The notes: generated from the letters alone by a model not told the origin. Shown: positions 7,043 to 13,600, counted from the stretch's first letter. The stretch: 23,143 nt of DNA from Spirochaetaceae bacterium (GCA_026710565.1 JAPOQV010000513.1:1-23143), one strand, 5' to 3'. Program-made: numbers and translations.

Positions 7043-7944
7043 GCTGACGGGTTGCCGTGCCGCCAGCTCTCCGGGCGGTTGTAGACGATGGCAGCCTGAA
7101 ACGAGTTGAGTAGCCGGTGCGTCCGGCGCGCCTGCCGCAGCGCGGCCGCGTCGATGGTCCCGGTCACTGCCGCTTCCTCGTTGCCGGCGCCGTCCAGCAC
7201 CGTCCCGGCGGTCCCGTCGTGGTCCACGATCATGGCGCCTCCGCAGAAGCGTTGCGCCCGCTCGTCACCGGCGTCGTCGACCGGGGGCAGACCCGGAGCC
7301 GGCCGGCCCGCGCAGCTCACACCGGCGATCGTGACCGCGCAGTCGCGGGCGAACAGGGGCCAGCGTTCCCGCCGCCAGCGAATCCAGCCGTCGCGGTTGC
7401 CGCCGTAGGACGCGAGCGAATTGGCGTGCGGCGTCAGGATCACTTCCGCGCCGCGCAGGGACAGCAGGTGGATCATCTCGAAGCGCGTGGCGTCCGCGCA
7501 GACGGCGACTCCCAGCCGCACGCCGGCCAGCCTGCCGTCCGCGACCTCGATGACCGGCAGCTCGCGGCCCGGGCTGAAGTGCGGGAGCTCGGCCGGGGTC
7601 AGGTTGATCTTGCGCATCACGCCGGCGATGCCGCCCGCGCCCGCGACCACGAAGGTGTTGTAGCGCACGCCGCCACGGCGCTCGACCAGACCGAAGCCCA
7701 CCGCGGTGGCGAACTCCGACGCCAGACCGACCGCGCGGCCGACGAGCGGTGAGTCCAGTTCGAGCGCGGCGCCAGGATCGTAGGTCCAGCCGGTCAGCGA
7801 GAACTCCGGAAAGAGGACGAGGTCGGGCCGGGTGCCGGCACCACTCACGAGCGCTTCCAGCCACGCGCCGTGCCGGTCCAGGTTGATCGCCGGATCGGCG
7901 CAGAACCGGAAGCTGACCAGGCTGACGGCGATCTCGGCGCTCAT
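7027..7944 (-). CDS. Carbon-nitrogen hydrolase (nitrilase/amidase superfamily)
   Basis: The 305-residue protein has the complete nitrilase-superfamily triad: Glu47 (LFPEFSLTGW), Lys112 (MRKINLTPAE) and Cys149 (AVCADATRFE). The family hydrolyses C-N bonds of amides, nitriles or carbamoyl compounds in the cytoplasm; the substrate is not evident. The start at ATG 7944 is chosen because the preceding in-frame sequence is low quality and TACGCT lies exactly 7 nt upstream, the layout of a leaderless transcript; there is no Shine-Dalgarno. Its 3' end overlaps the propeller gene on the other strand by 16 bp (7027-7042). It is divergent from SDR-1. Length is ordinary for a single-domain member. Confidence 0.92.
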   Translation of the reverse strand: MSAEIAVSLVSFRFCADPAINLDRHGAWLEALVSGAGTRPDLVLFPEFSLTGWTYDPGAALELDSPLVGRAVGLASEFATAVGFGLVERRGGVRYNTFVVAGAGGIAGVMRKINLTPAELPHFSPGRELPVIEVADGRLAGVRLGVAVCADATRFEMIHLLSLRGAEVILTPHANSLASYGGNRDGWIRWRRERWPLFARDCAVTIAGVSCAGRPAPGLPPVDDAGDERAQRFCGGAMIVDHDGTAGTVLDGAGNEEAAVTGTIDAAALRQARRTHRLLNSFQAAIVYNRPESWRHGNPSAHSGR

Positions 7945-7991
7945 GGATCGGAGCGTACCGCAGGCCGGCGTCGTACGTGACCCGGCAGCCT

Positions 7992-8020
7992 TTGATGGTC
8001 CGCGCGGCGGCCAGGATAAT
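7992..8020 (+). promoter_or_regulatory. Sigma-70-type promoter for SDR-1
   Basis: TTGATG (7992-7997) and GATAAT (8015-8020) are separated by exactly 17 bp. They match the housekeeping consensus at 4 of 6 and 5 of 6 positions, unusual in such GC-rich DNA. The predicted transcription start near 8027 lies just upstream of ATG 8036 and of the GGTGGAGGG stretch that would serve as ribosome-binding site. Confidence 0.5.
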
Positions 8021-8035
8021 GGCAGCGGTGGAGGG

Positions 8036-8839
8036 ATGAGTCGCTTGGCGGGCAAGCGCGCGGTGATCACCGGAGCCGGGCGGGGGCTCGGCCTGGCGGT
8101 GGCCGAGCTGTTCGTGAGCGAGGATGCGGCGGTCGTCCTGGCCGACCTGGACGAGGGCGCCGTCACGGCAGCGGCGAACCGGCTCGCGGCCTCCGGCGGC
8201 ACGGCGATCGGGGGGCGGGCGGACGTCGCCGCGGCCTCGGACGTACAGGCGCTGATGACCGCGGCGGTCGAGCGCCTGGGCGGCCTGGACGTGCTGGTGA
8301 ACAACGCCGGGACCGTCAGCGCCGGCACCGTGACCGATGTCGACGAAGCGCACTGGAATCGGGTGATGGCGGTCAACCTCACCGGCTCCTTTCTGTGCTC
8401 GCGCTACGCGATCCCGCACATGGAGCGGGCCGGCGGCGGATCGATCGTGTGCGTCTCTTCCTCGGCGGGGGTGGTCGGCAAGAGGGATCAGGTCGCCTAC
8501 AACGTGTCCAAGCACGGCCTCGTCGGCCTGGTGCGCTGCATGGCGCTTGACCACGCCGACGCCGGGATTCGCGTCAACGCGGTGTGTCCGGGGGCGATGG
8601 ACACGCCGGCACTCCGGGAGCTCAACGCCGGGCAGCGTGCCGAGCTGGCCGCGCGCAATCCGCTCGGCCGCGTGGCCGAGCCGGCGGAAGTGGCGCAGAC
8701 CGTGCTGCACCTGGCGTCCGACGAATCGTCGTTCACCACCGGCGCGCTGTCCCTGGTCGACGGGGGCCTCACCGCGATGTTGCGAACGTTCCGGGAAGGG
8801 ACCTCTGGCAAGAACGAGAATTCCGCTTCTCGCCCTTGA
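8036..8839 (+). CDS. Short-chain dehydrogenase/reductase (SDR-1), with extended C-terminus
   Basis: This 267-residue classical SDR has TGAGRGLG (12-19) for NAD(P) binding, NNAG (89-92), Asn114, Ser142, Tyr155 and Lys159, the full catalytic tetrad. An acidic residue after the second strand (VVLADLD) favours NAD(H). It starts at ATG 8036 after a purine-rich GGTGGAGGG. It aligns without gaps to SDR-2 (12012-12758), with 184 of 245 identical residues by hand count. SDR-2 stops right after GGLTAM, but SDR-1 has TTG (8780-8782) where SDR-2 has TAG and reads on for 19 more codons (LRTFREGTSGK and onward), suggesting a stop-loss. Such enzymes oxidise secondary alcohols or reduce ketones of sugars, polyols or steroids; the substrate is unknown. 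Confidence 0.93.
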   Translation: MSRLAGKRAVITGAGRGLGLAVAELFVSEDAAVVLADLDEGAVTAAANRLAASGGTAIGGRADVAAASDVQALMTAAVERLGGLDVLVNNAGTVSAGTVTDVDEAHWNRVMAVNLTGSFLCSRYAIPHMERAGGGSIVCVSSSAGVVGKRDQVAYNVSKHGLVGLVRCMALDHADAGIRVNAVCPGAMDTPALRELNAGQRAELAARNPLGRVAEPAEVAQTVLHLASDESSFTTGALSLVDGGLTAMLRTFREGTSGKNENSASRP

Positions 8840-8856
8840 TGCCGATTGGCATCCTC

Positions 8857-9252
8857 TCAGCCGCCGAGGTACACCATCGACAGACCGGCGACTCGCTCGA
8901 AGTGAGCGTCGTACGTGAGCAGCGACGCGCCCGTCTGCAAGGCGTGAGCGGCGACCCAGACGTCGTTGACGGGAATCGGCGTTCCCGCCCGTCTCAACTC
9001 GGCGGCTACCGAGCCGAATCGACTGCAGGTGTCGAACGTGACCGGGACGAACGCCACGAACGGCTTGGCAAGAAAGCGTTCAAGCTGTTCGAGGTTCTTC
9101 CGGTACCGCGTACCGTGCCGGAAGCCGTAGATCAACTCGCCCACGACCGCCGCCGGCAGAAGGATGCGTGCCGCCGAGTCGACCCTGTCCGTGACCGCCG
9201 GCTCAGAGCGCAAATACCCGGTGTAGGCGTTCGTGTCGAGCATGAGCCTCAT
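8857..9252 (-). CDS. vapC: VapC-type PIN-domain ribonuclease toxin
   Basis: The 131-residue protein has the PIN-domain acidic quartet: Asp6 (MLDTNAY), Glu39 (VVGELIYGF), Asp97 (PVNDVWVAAHA) and Asp115 (LTYDAHFERV). VapC toxins cut specific RNAs with Mg2+ and are held inactive by the partner antitoxin. The start at ATG 9252 overlaps the antitoxin stop as ATGA, the coupled antitoxin-first order normal for this family. A second Met three codons later (MRLMLDT) is possible. The gene converges on SDR-1 with a 17-bp gap. The target RNA cannot be predicted. Confidence 0.9.
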   Translation of the reverse strand: MRLMLDTNAYTGYLRSEPAVTDRVDSAARILLPAAVVGELIYGFRHGTRYRKNLEQLERFLAKPFVAFVPVTFDTCSRFGSVAAELRRAGTPIPVNDVWVAAHALQTGASLLTYDAHFERVAGLSMVYLGG

Positions 9253-9512
9253 CGCCAGAACTCGTCGTCCATCCGATCGAGATCGGCCACCGCATCGAGC
9301 ACCGCTCGCTCGTCCTCCTCGGACCATGTCCCACGGAACTCCCTGAGGGAGTCACCGACCGTGCGCTGCTCCCCGTCGGCACTGGCCAGGCCCGCGCCTC
9401 TGCGCATCAGGTAGACGGCAGCCTTGTTCAACGACGTGTCGCGACGCATCGCGATCTCGTGAAGCCGTCGTTCGAGTTCCGGTCCGAGATTGCGAATGGT
9501 CAATTGCTTCAT
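9249..9512 (-). CDS. Ribbon-helix-helix (FitA/VapB-like) antitoxin
   Basis: The 87-residue protein starts with a short beta-strand (MKQLTIRNL) and two helices (PELERRLHEIAMRRDTSLNK, AAVYLMRRGAG), the ribbon-helix-helix DNA-binding fold. The acidic C-terminus (WSEEDERAVLDAVADLD) would wrap around the toxin. It is upstream of and overlaps the PIN toxin gene. ATG 9512 is preferred over upstream in-frame codons because the RHH strand begins there. TTGCCG and TAGGCT, 17 bp apart on the minus strand (9548-9520), would put the transcription start at about the start codon. Repeated GACTC boxes at 9548-9584 are candidate operators for autoregulation. Confidence 0.85.
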   Translation of the reverse strand: MKQLTIRNLGPELERRLHEIAMRRDTSLNKAAVYLMRRGAGLASADGEQRTVGDSLREFRGTWSEEDERAVLDAVADLDRMDDEFWR

Positions 9513-9519
9513 GAGCACC

Positions 9520-9548
9520 AGCCTACGGAGATCGATGACTGCCGGCAA
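9520..9548 (-). promoter_or_regulatory. Putative leaderless promoter of the RHH/VapC operon
   Basis: On the minus strand TTGCCG (9548-9543), a 17-bp spacer and TAGGCT (9525-9520) are followed by 7 nt and then ATG 9512. This fits a promoter whose transcript begins at the start codon. The hexamers match the consensus only partly. Confidence 0.35.
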
Positions 9549-9584
9549 GTCGTTTCGACTCACAATGACTCGTACCGTCGACTC
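9548..9584. promoter_or_regulatory. GACTC repeat cluster, candidate antitoxin operator
   Basis: GACTC occurs at 9557-9561, 9567-9571 and 9580-9584, and AGTCG-TTT-CGACT (9548-9560) is a small inverted repeat. TCGACTCA is present twice, 23 bp apart (9555-9562 and 9578-9585). Clusters of short repeats at about one-helical-turn spacing upstream of an RHH antitoxin are typical binding sites. The cluster also runs up to the MFS start codon, so it could couple control of both. Confidence 0.35.
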
Positions 9585-10874
9585 ATGTCTGATACGTTCA
9601 CGCTGGTGCAGTACGACGACGAGGCGTACCGGCAGGCCATTCGCCGCAACCGGGGCTGGAACTTCTGGGTCAACGTCGGCGACCTGTCGTTCGTCACCCT
9701 GGCCGGCAGCTTCGTCTTCATCTCGACGATCCTGCCTCTCTACGCCAGCTACCTGACCGAATCGCGGGTCCTGATCGGCCTGATCCCGGCCGCCTACCTG
9801 CTCGCGTCACATGGCCCGCAGCTTTTCATGGCCGCGCGCGCGGAGGCGCTGGGCCGCAAGAAGCCATGGGTGGTGAAGGTCAGCGTGTTCGAGCGGGTGC
9901 CGTGGCTGATCCTCGGGCTCGGCATCCTGCTATGGCCGGAGGCGCCGGCGTGGTTCTCTTACGCCTTCCTGGTCGCCATGCTGCTGGCGGCCCAAGGCGC
10001 CGTCGGCGTGGCCAGCCCGGCGTGGCGAGCCATGCTGGCCAACGTCATCCATCCCGACCGCAAGGGGCTGATGTTCGGGCTCGGCAGCTCCTTCGGCGGG
10101 CTGATGGGTGCCGCCGGCGCGCTGCTGGCCCGGTACATCCTGGACACCATCGCCTTTCCCCGGTCCTTCGGCGTGTGCTTCCTGCTGGCGTTCGCGGGCC
10201 AGGCGGTCTCCTGGACGTTCCTCACCCTCAATCGCGAGCCGGAGCGCCCGCCCGACCGGCCGCGAGCGCGCCTGGGGTCCTATCTTCGGGAGTTGCCGGA
10301 GGTGCTGCGGCGCGACGCGAGCTTCGCCCGCTTCCTGATCAGTCAGGCCCTGGTGATCCTGGGCACCCTGGGGGTGACCTTCTACATCGTGTACGGCCGC
10401 GAGGCGTTCGGCGTGAGCGACGCCTTCGCTGCGACCCTGACCATGGTCGCGCTGATCAGTCAGGGCGTGGGCACACCGCTCCTGGGCTGGTGGGGGGACC
10501 GTTTCGGGCACCGGTCCGCCGCCGGAATGTCGGCCCTGCTGTGTGCGGGCGCGGGAGTTGTCATGATCATCGCTCCCCGCGCTGCGTGGATGTACGCGGC
10601 CTTCGCCCTGCTGACGGTCTCCGACGCCGGGCTCAGGGTGGCCCGGCCCAGCCTGGCGATGGACCTGGGAGCCGGCGGCCGGGTGCCGACCTATGTCGCC
10701 CTCACCACCACCCTGCTCGCCGGTCCTGCCCTCATCGCGCCGATACTCGGCGGCTGGCTGATCGACCTGGTGGGCTTCCGCCCGGTGTTCGCCGCCGGGA
10801 CGGTGCTCGCGCTGCTCGGCTGGTTGCTGGTGCGCACGGGCGTCGCCGACCCGCGGGTCAAGGGCCGACGATAG
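9585..10874 (+). CDS. Major facilitator superfamily transporter
   Basis: The 429-residue protein has about 12 hydrophobic segments in two halves separated by a polar, Arg-rich loop (PERPPDRPRARLGSYL) near the middle. The loop after the second span carries ARAEALGRKKP and the matching loop in the second half carries WWGDRFGHR, both versions of the MFS cytoplasmic motif. A cytoplasmic N-terminal stretch of about 25 residues precedes the first span. Substrate and direction are unknown. ATG 9585 is chosen because upstream in-frame sequence overlaps the divergent antitoxin gene; TACCGT lies 6 nt before it and there is no Shine-Dalgarno, suggesting leaderless translation. It sits between two toxin-antitoxin pairs. 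Confidence 0.9.
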   Translation: MSDTFTLVQYDDEAYRQAIRRNRGWNFWVNVGDLSFVTLAGSFVFISTILPLYASYLTESRVLIGLIPAAYLLASHGPQLFMAARAEALGRKKPWVVKVSVFERVPWLILGLGILLWPEAPAWFSYAFLVAMLLAAQGAVGVASPAWRAMLANVIHPDRKGLMFGLGSSFGGLMGAAGALLARYILDTIAFPRSFGVCFLLAFAGQAVSWTFLTLNREPERPPDRPRARLGSYLRELPEVLRRDASFARFLISQALVILGTLGVTFYIVYGREAFGVSDAFAATLTMVALISQGVGTPLLGWWGDRFGHRSAAGMSALLCAGAGVVMIIAPRAAWMYAAFALLTVSDAGLRVARPSLAMDLGAGGRVPTYVALTTTLLAGPALIAPILGGWLIDLVGFRPVFAAGTVLALLGWLLVRTGVADPRVKGRR

Positions 10875-10879
10875 ATGCG

Positions 10880-10908
10880 TTGCACCTGCTGACCATCCTG
10901 ACTACATT
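10880..10908 (+). promoter_or_regulatory. Putative leaderless promoter of the Phd/VapC operon
   Basis: TTGCAC (10880-10885), a 17-bp spacer and TACATT (10903-10908) lie 8 nt before the GTG at 10917. The arrangement resembles that of the other antitoxin gene at 9512. The match to consensus is moderate. Confidence 0.35.
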
Positions 10909-10916
10909 ACATCCCC

Positions 10917-11150
10917 GTGCAGATGGAAGAGATCGGGACGCTGGAAGCCAAGACCAACCTCTCGGCGCTGTTGGACCAGGTGCTCGAGGGCAAGAGCTTC
11001 TACGTGACACGGCGTGGGAAGCGGGTCGCGGAGCTCAGGCCGGTGGCACAGCCAACCCGTACTCGCCGCGCCGGATTCGCCAAGGGCACCTTCACCTACA
11101 TCGCGCCGGACTTCGACGCGCCATTGGACGACTTCGCCGACTACCGATAG
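10917..11150 (+). CDS. Phd/YefM-family antitoxin
   Basis: The 77-residue protein has the Phd/YefM N-terminal DNA-binding and dimerisation domain: IGTLEAKTNLSALLDQVLEGK, then FYVTRRGKRVAELRPV, where the strand-turn-strand ends the domain. The C-terminal part (FTYIAPDFDAPLDDFADYR) is the acidic tail that would neutralise the toxin. It may start at GTG 10917 or at ATG 10923. There is no Shine-Dalgarno, and a promoter-like pair places the transcript start near 10915, so leaderless initiation is possible. The stop TAG (11148-11150) shares one base with the GTG of the next gene, a PIN toxin, so the two are translated together. Confidence 0.88.
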   Translation: MQMEEIGTLEAKTNLSALLDQVLEGKSFYVTRRGKRVAELRPVAQPTRTRRAGFAKGTFTYIAPDFDAPLDDFADYR

Positions 11151-11536
11151 TGACGCTGCTGCTCGACACGCATACGCTGCTCTGGTTCGTCGAACACGCG
11201 CCGCAACTCTCCCATCGCGCCAAAGCCGCCATCGAGGACAGCGACAACACCGTCGTCTACAGCATCGCGTCCGTGTGGGAGATGGCCATCAAGCTCGGGC
11301 TCGGCAAACTCGCCATGTCGCGTCCACTCTATCCCGGGTTCGCCGATCTGCTGAAAGCGCATGGCATTCAGGAACTGGGCATTGCGTACCGCCATGCCAG
11401 CGAAGTCTCGGCCCTCCCGTTGCATCATCGTGACCCCTTCGATCGGCTGCTCGTCGCCCAGGCGATGGTCGAGAACCTCCCGATCGTCAGCGCCGATCGG
11501 GCATTTGACCCCTACCCGATTACCCGGATCTGGTAA
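11150..11536 (+). CDS. vapC: VapC-type PIN-domain toxin, Phd-associated
   Basis: The 128-residue protein carries the PIN quartet: Asp6 (LLLDTHTLLWF), Glu44 (SVWEMAIKLGLGKL), Asp95/Asp98 (HHRDPFDRLLVAQA) and Asp116 (IVSADRAFDPY). The THTLLW, WEMAIK and RDPFDR signatures mark the VapC group usually paired with Phd-type antitoxins, as here. It starts at GTG 11150 inside the antitoxin stop codon (TAGTG), so initiation depends on coupling. It converges on the VOC gene with a 4-bp gap. Predicted activity is Mg2+-dependent RNA cleavage in the cytoplasm. Confidence 0.92.
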   Translation: MTLLLDTHTLLWFVEHAPQLSHRAKAAIEDSDNTVVYSIASVWEMAIKLGLGKLAMSRPLYPGFADLLKAHGIQELGIAYRHASEVSALPLHHRDPFDRLLVAQAMVENLPIVSADRAFDPYPITRIW

Positions 11537-11540
11537 CGGC

Positions 11541-11990
11541 TTAGTGCTCGTATTCCTCCATCAGCTCCACGTGGTTGCCGTCGGGGTCGGTACAGAAGCA
11601 GACGCTGACCGAGCCCTCGGTCAACTCGAAATTGACGGGACCGGAGATGAAGTGGACTCCCTTCGCCCTGAGCTCTTCCACCGCCCCCGGCAGGTCGTCG
11701 ACCACCAGCGCGAAGTGGCAGGAGCCGACCGACCCGATGGGCGGCTGGTGCGGTTCGATCGGCGGCGTGTAGTACTCCAGCAGGTCGATCAGGATGTCCG
11801 GGCTGTCGGGAGCGGCCAGCCGCGTGGACTGGGCGCGCGCACCCTGGAGGCCGTTCGCCTCGTCGATCTTGTCGCCTTCGAGCTGGTGGTTCTCCACCAG
11901 CCTCAGCCCGAGCTTGTCGACGTAGAATTCCAGCGCCCGCCTGGTGTCGCTGACCGTCACCGCGACGTGGTCGAATGTCCGTACCTTCAT
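11541..11990 (-). CDS. VOC (glyoxalase/extradiol dioxygenase) family protein
   Basis: The 149-residue protein has two beta-alpha-beta-beta-beta modules. Candidate metal ligands are His8 (FDHVAVTV), Glu72 (DLLEYYTPP), His92 (SCHFALVVDD) and Glu142 (NHVELMEEY), the complete set for a metal-dependent VOC enzyme. FCTDPDGNHVEL near the end is a typical glyoxalase-like signature. AGGA lies 7 nt before ATG 11990. It follows SDR-2 by 21 bp on the same strand and is likely co-transcribed. It may isomerise, epimerise or cleave a small substrate that SDR-2 makes or uses; the exact reaction is unknown. Confidence 0.9.
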   Translation of the reverse strand: MKVRTFDHVAVTVSDTRRALEFYVDKLGLRLVENHQLEGDKIDEANGLQGARAQSTRLAAPDSPDILIDLLEYYTPPIEPHQPPIGSVGSCHFALVVDDLPGAVEELRAKGVHFISGPVNFELTEGSVSVCFCTDPDGNHVELMEEYEH

Positions 11991-12011
11991 GCGCCGATCC
12001 TACCCGATCGG

Positions 12012-12758
12012 CTACATCGCGGTGAGACCGCCGTCGACCAGGAACAGCGCGCCGGTGGTGAACGACGATTCGTCGGACGCCAGGTGCAGCACGGTGCGGG
12101 CCACCTCGACCGGCTCGGCGATGCGGCCGAGCGGATGCCACCCCGCCAGCTTTGCGCGATGCTCGGCGCTGAGCGAGTCCGTCATCGGCGTGTTGATCAC
12201 CCCCGGGCACACGGCGTTGACGCGGATGCCGGCGTCGGCATGGTCCAGCGCCATGCAGCGGACCAGGCCGATGACGCCGTGCTTGGACACGTTGTAGGCG
12301 ACCTGACCCTTCTGCCCGGTCACGCCGGAGGCCGAAGCGATGCAGACGATCGAACCGCCGCCTGACCGCGCCATGTGCGGGACCGCGTAGCGGGAGCACA
12401 GGTAGGAGGCGGTGAGGTTGACCGCCAGCACGCGCTCCCAGTGCGCTTCATCCACTTCGGTCACCGTACCGGCGCTGGAAATCCCGGCGTTGTTCACCAG
12501 CACGTCCAGACCGCCCATGCGCTCGACCGCCGCGTCCATCAGCTCCTGCACGTCGGGCGTCGAGGTGACGTCCGCGGGCACGGCGATCGCCTCGCCGCCA
12601 GCGGCCGCGAGCCGCTCCGCCGCTGCCGCGGCGGAGCCTCCATCCCTGTCGGCAAGCACGACGGCGGCCTCCTCGCGGACGAACAGCTCGGCCACCGCCA
12701 GCCCCAGCCCGCGGCCGGCTCCGGTGACCACCGCCCGCCTGCCCTCCAGCCGCTTCAT
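12012..12758 (-). CDS. Short-chain dehydrogenase/reductase (SDR-2), paralogue of SDR-1
   Basis: This 248-residue classical SDR has TGAGRGLG (12-19), NNAG (89-92), Asn114, Ser142 (in ASASG), Tyr155 and Lys159. VVLADRD after the second strand suggests NAD(H). It matches SDR-1 without gaps and ends at TAG directly after GGLTAM. The start at ATG 12758 is chosen because homology to SDR-1 begins there; upstream in-frame GTG or TTG codons add a tail without SDR features. A four-codon mini-ORF (12769-12755) overlaps this ATG as ATGA, and TACGGT lies 8 nt before the mini-ORF. It is likely the first gene of an operon with the VOC protein. The substrate is unknown. Confidence 0.93.
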   Translation of the reverse strand: MKRLEGRRAVVTGAGRGLGLAVAELFVREEAAVVLADRDGGSAAAAAERLAAAGGEAIAVPADVTSTPDVQELMDAAVERMGGLDVLVNNAGISSAGTVTEVDEAHWERVLAVNLTASYLCSRYAVPHMARSGGGSIVCIASASGVTGQKGQVAYNVSKHGVIGLVRCMALDHADAGIRVNAVCPGVINTPMTDSLSAEHRAKLAGWHPLGRIAEPVEVARTVLHLASDESSFTTGALFLVDGGLTAM

Positions 12759-12769
12759 CGCCTGCTCAT
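12755..12769 (-). promoter_or_regulatory. Four-codon mini-ORF coupled to SDR-2 start
   Basis: On the minus strand ATG AGC AGG CGA TGA (MSRR-stop) ends in an ATGA overlap with the SDR-2 start at 12758. It differs from the mini-ORF before the permease at 4182 at only two of fifteen bases. TACGGT (12783-12778) lies 8 nt upstream of its ATG, which fits leaderless initiation at the mini-ORF followed by re-initiation at SDR-2. Confidence 0.3.
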
Positions 12770-12922
12770 TCAATCCGACCGTAGTCACGCCCCCACGGAT
12801 TGGCAAGCGCGGCACCGAACCGTAGAGAGATGCCGACCGCCGTTGGATGACCTTGGACGACCTCCTAAGCCGTTGACGTAGTCCGCCACATTACGAAGCA
12901 TACCTGGAACACTACCTTACCT

Positions 12923-13234
12923 ATGAAAGAGGTGAATGAGACCGAGGAGCTCACGGAACGCCAGATTGCGAGCGCACTACCCGCAACTCTTAGAAGACGC
13001 CTCATGCGTGGTCAGTTCGAGTCCGGTGCGGACGTCGCGGCGTTGCGCCGGTTTGTAGGACTCTCACAAGTCCAATTCGCTGCGGCGGTCGGTATCAGCG
13101 TTCATACGCTTCGCAACTGGGAACAGAACCGGCGACGCCCTGAAGGGCCGGCGCTCGCTCTCCTTCGAATTGCCGCGCGGCATCCGCGAGTAATCCGGGA
13201 AAGCACCGAGTCCGTCTTGTACTTCAACACATGA
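12923..13234 (+). CDS. XRE-family helix-turn-helix regulator (NadS/HigA-like), no toxin partner seen
   Basis: The 103-residue protein has one HTH domain near residues 37-75: ADVAALRRFVGLSQVQFAAA, then VGISVHTLRNWEQNRRRPEG, where the second helix-turn-helix half is the recognition helix. The N-terminal stretch SALPATLRRRLMRGQF and the RRRPEGPALALLRIAARHP ending resemble NadS-type antitoxins of HigBA-like systems. Such genes normally follow a RelE/HigB-like toxin gene, but the 164 bp upstream hold no such reading frame. It may be an orphan antitoxin or a stand-alone regulator. TTGACG at 12873-12878 could be a -35 element, with a poor -10. No strong Shine-Dalgarno is visible. Confidence 0.85.
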   Translation: MKEVNETEELTERQIASALPATLRRRLMRGQFESGADVAALRRFVGLSQVQFAAAVGISVHTLRNWEQNRRRPEGPALALLRIAARHPRVIRESTESVLYFNT

Positions 13235-13303
13235 ACCAGGGTGGGTCTTGCATCGTCACGAAGCGTCTCCCGTTCGCATCCCGGGCTGATCGTCTGACGA
13301 TGG

Positions 13304-13555
13304 TCAGGGGCGGCCGGCGCCATGGTCGAGGTCAAGCGTGTCCTGCCACAGTGCGGCGAGGAAGTGTTCGAGCGGCCAGATCTCGATGTCACGCGATGGA
13401 CCGGTCTCGATGGAAGCCAGCTCCTCGTCGGGATCGCCGGACAGGTAGTGTGGCGGCAGCAGCCCATGGTTGATCGCGCGTTCCAGGGAAGAGCCGCTGT
13501 CCTGCTCGAGCCGGCGCGGGACCCACGCGTCCTCTGTATGAATGCCCGGAGACAT
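13304..13555 (-). CDS. Hypothetical small protein
   Basis: An 83-residue reading frame starts at ATG 13555 and has a plausible amino-acid composition: a Trp-rich, acidic C-terminal half (DPDEELASIETG, then DIEIWPLEHFLAALWQDTL) and a helical LERAINHGLLPPHYLSG segment. No domain is recognised and no catalytic motif is evident. No Shine-Dalgarno is present; GATAAT lies 4 nt upstream on the minus strand. The competing plus-strand frames look like noise (Arg- and Cys-rich). It is divergent from the GH2-like gene. It could be a real small gene, a remnant of a longer one, or chance. If it is not real, 13235-13683 holds no gene. Confidence 0.4.
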   Translation of the reverse strand: MSPGIHTEDAWVPRRLEQDSGSSLERAINHGLLPPHYLSGDPDEELASIETGPSRDIEIWPLEHFLAALWQDTLDLDHGAGRP

Positions 13556-13600
13556 GGCGATTATCTTGATTGTCGCTGTCAGCGATGGCGACCAGCAGCT

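Noticed and set aside
7832..8035. N-terminal extension of SDR-1
   Set aside because: The added 68 residues have no SDR feature, overlap the divergent nitrilase-like gene, and would place the promoter-like TTGATG-N17-GATAAT inside the coding region. The start at 8036 fits the paralogue.
12759..12922. Possible tRNA or toxin gene before the XRE regulator
   Set aside because: No cloverleaf or CCA-type acceptor stem could be traced, and the only frames are a few codons long.
8840..13303. Insertion sequence or integrase gene in the accessory island
   Set aside because: No transposase or recombinase motif and no terminal inverted repeats were found. The only long inverted similarity is the pair of SDR genes.
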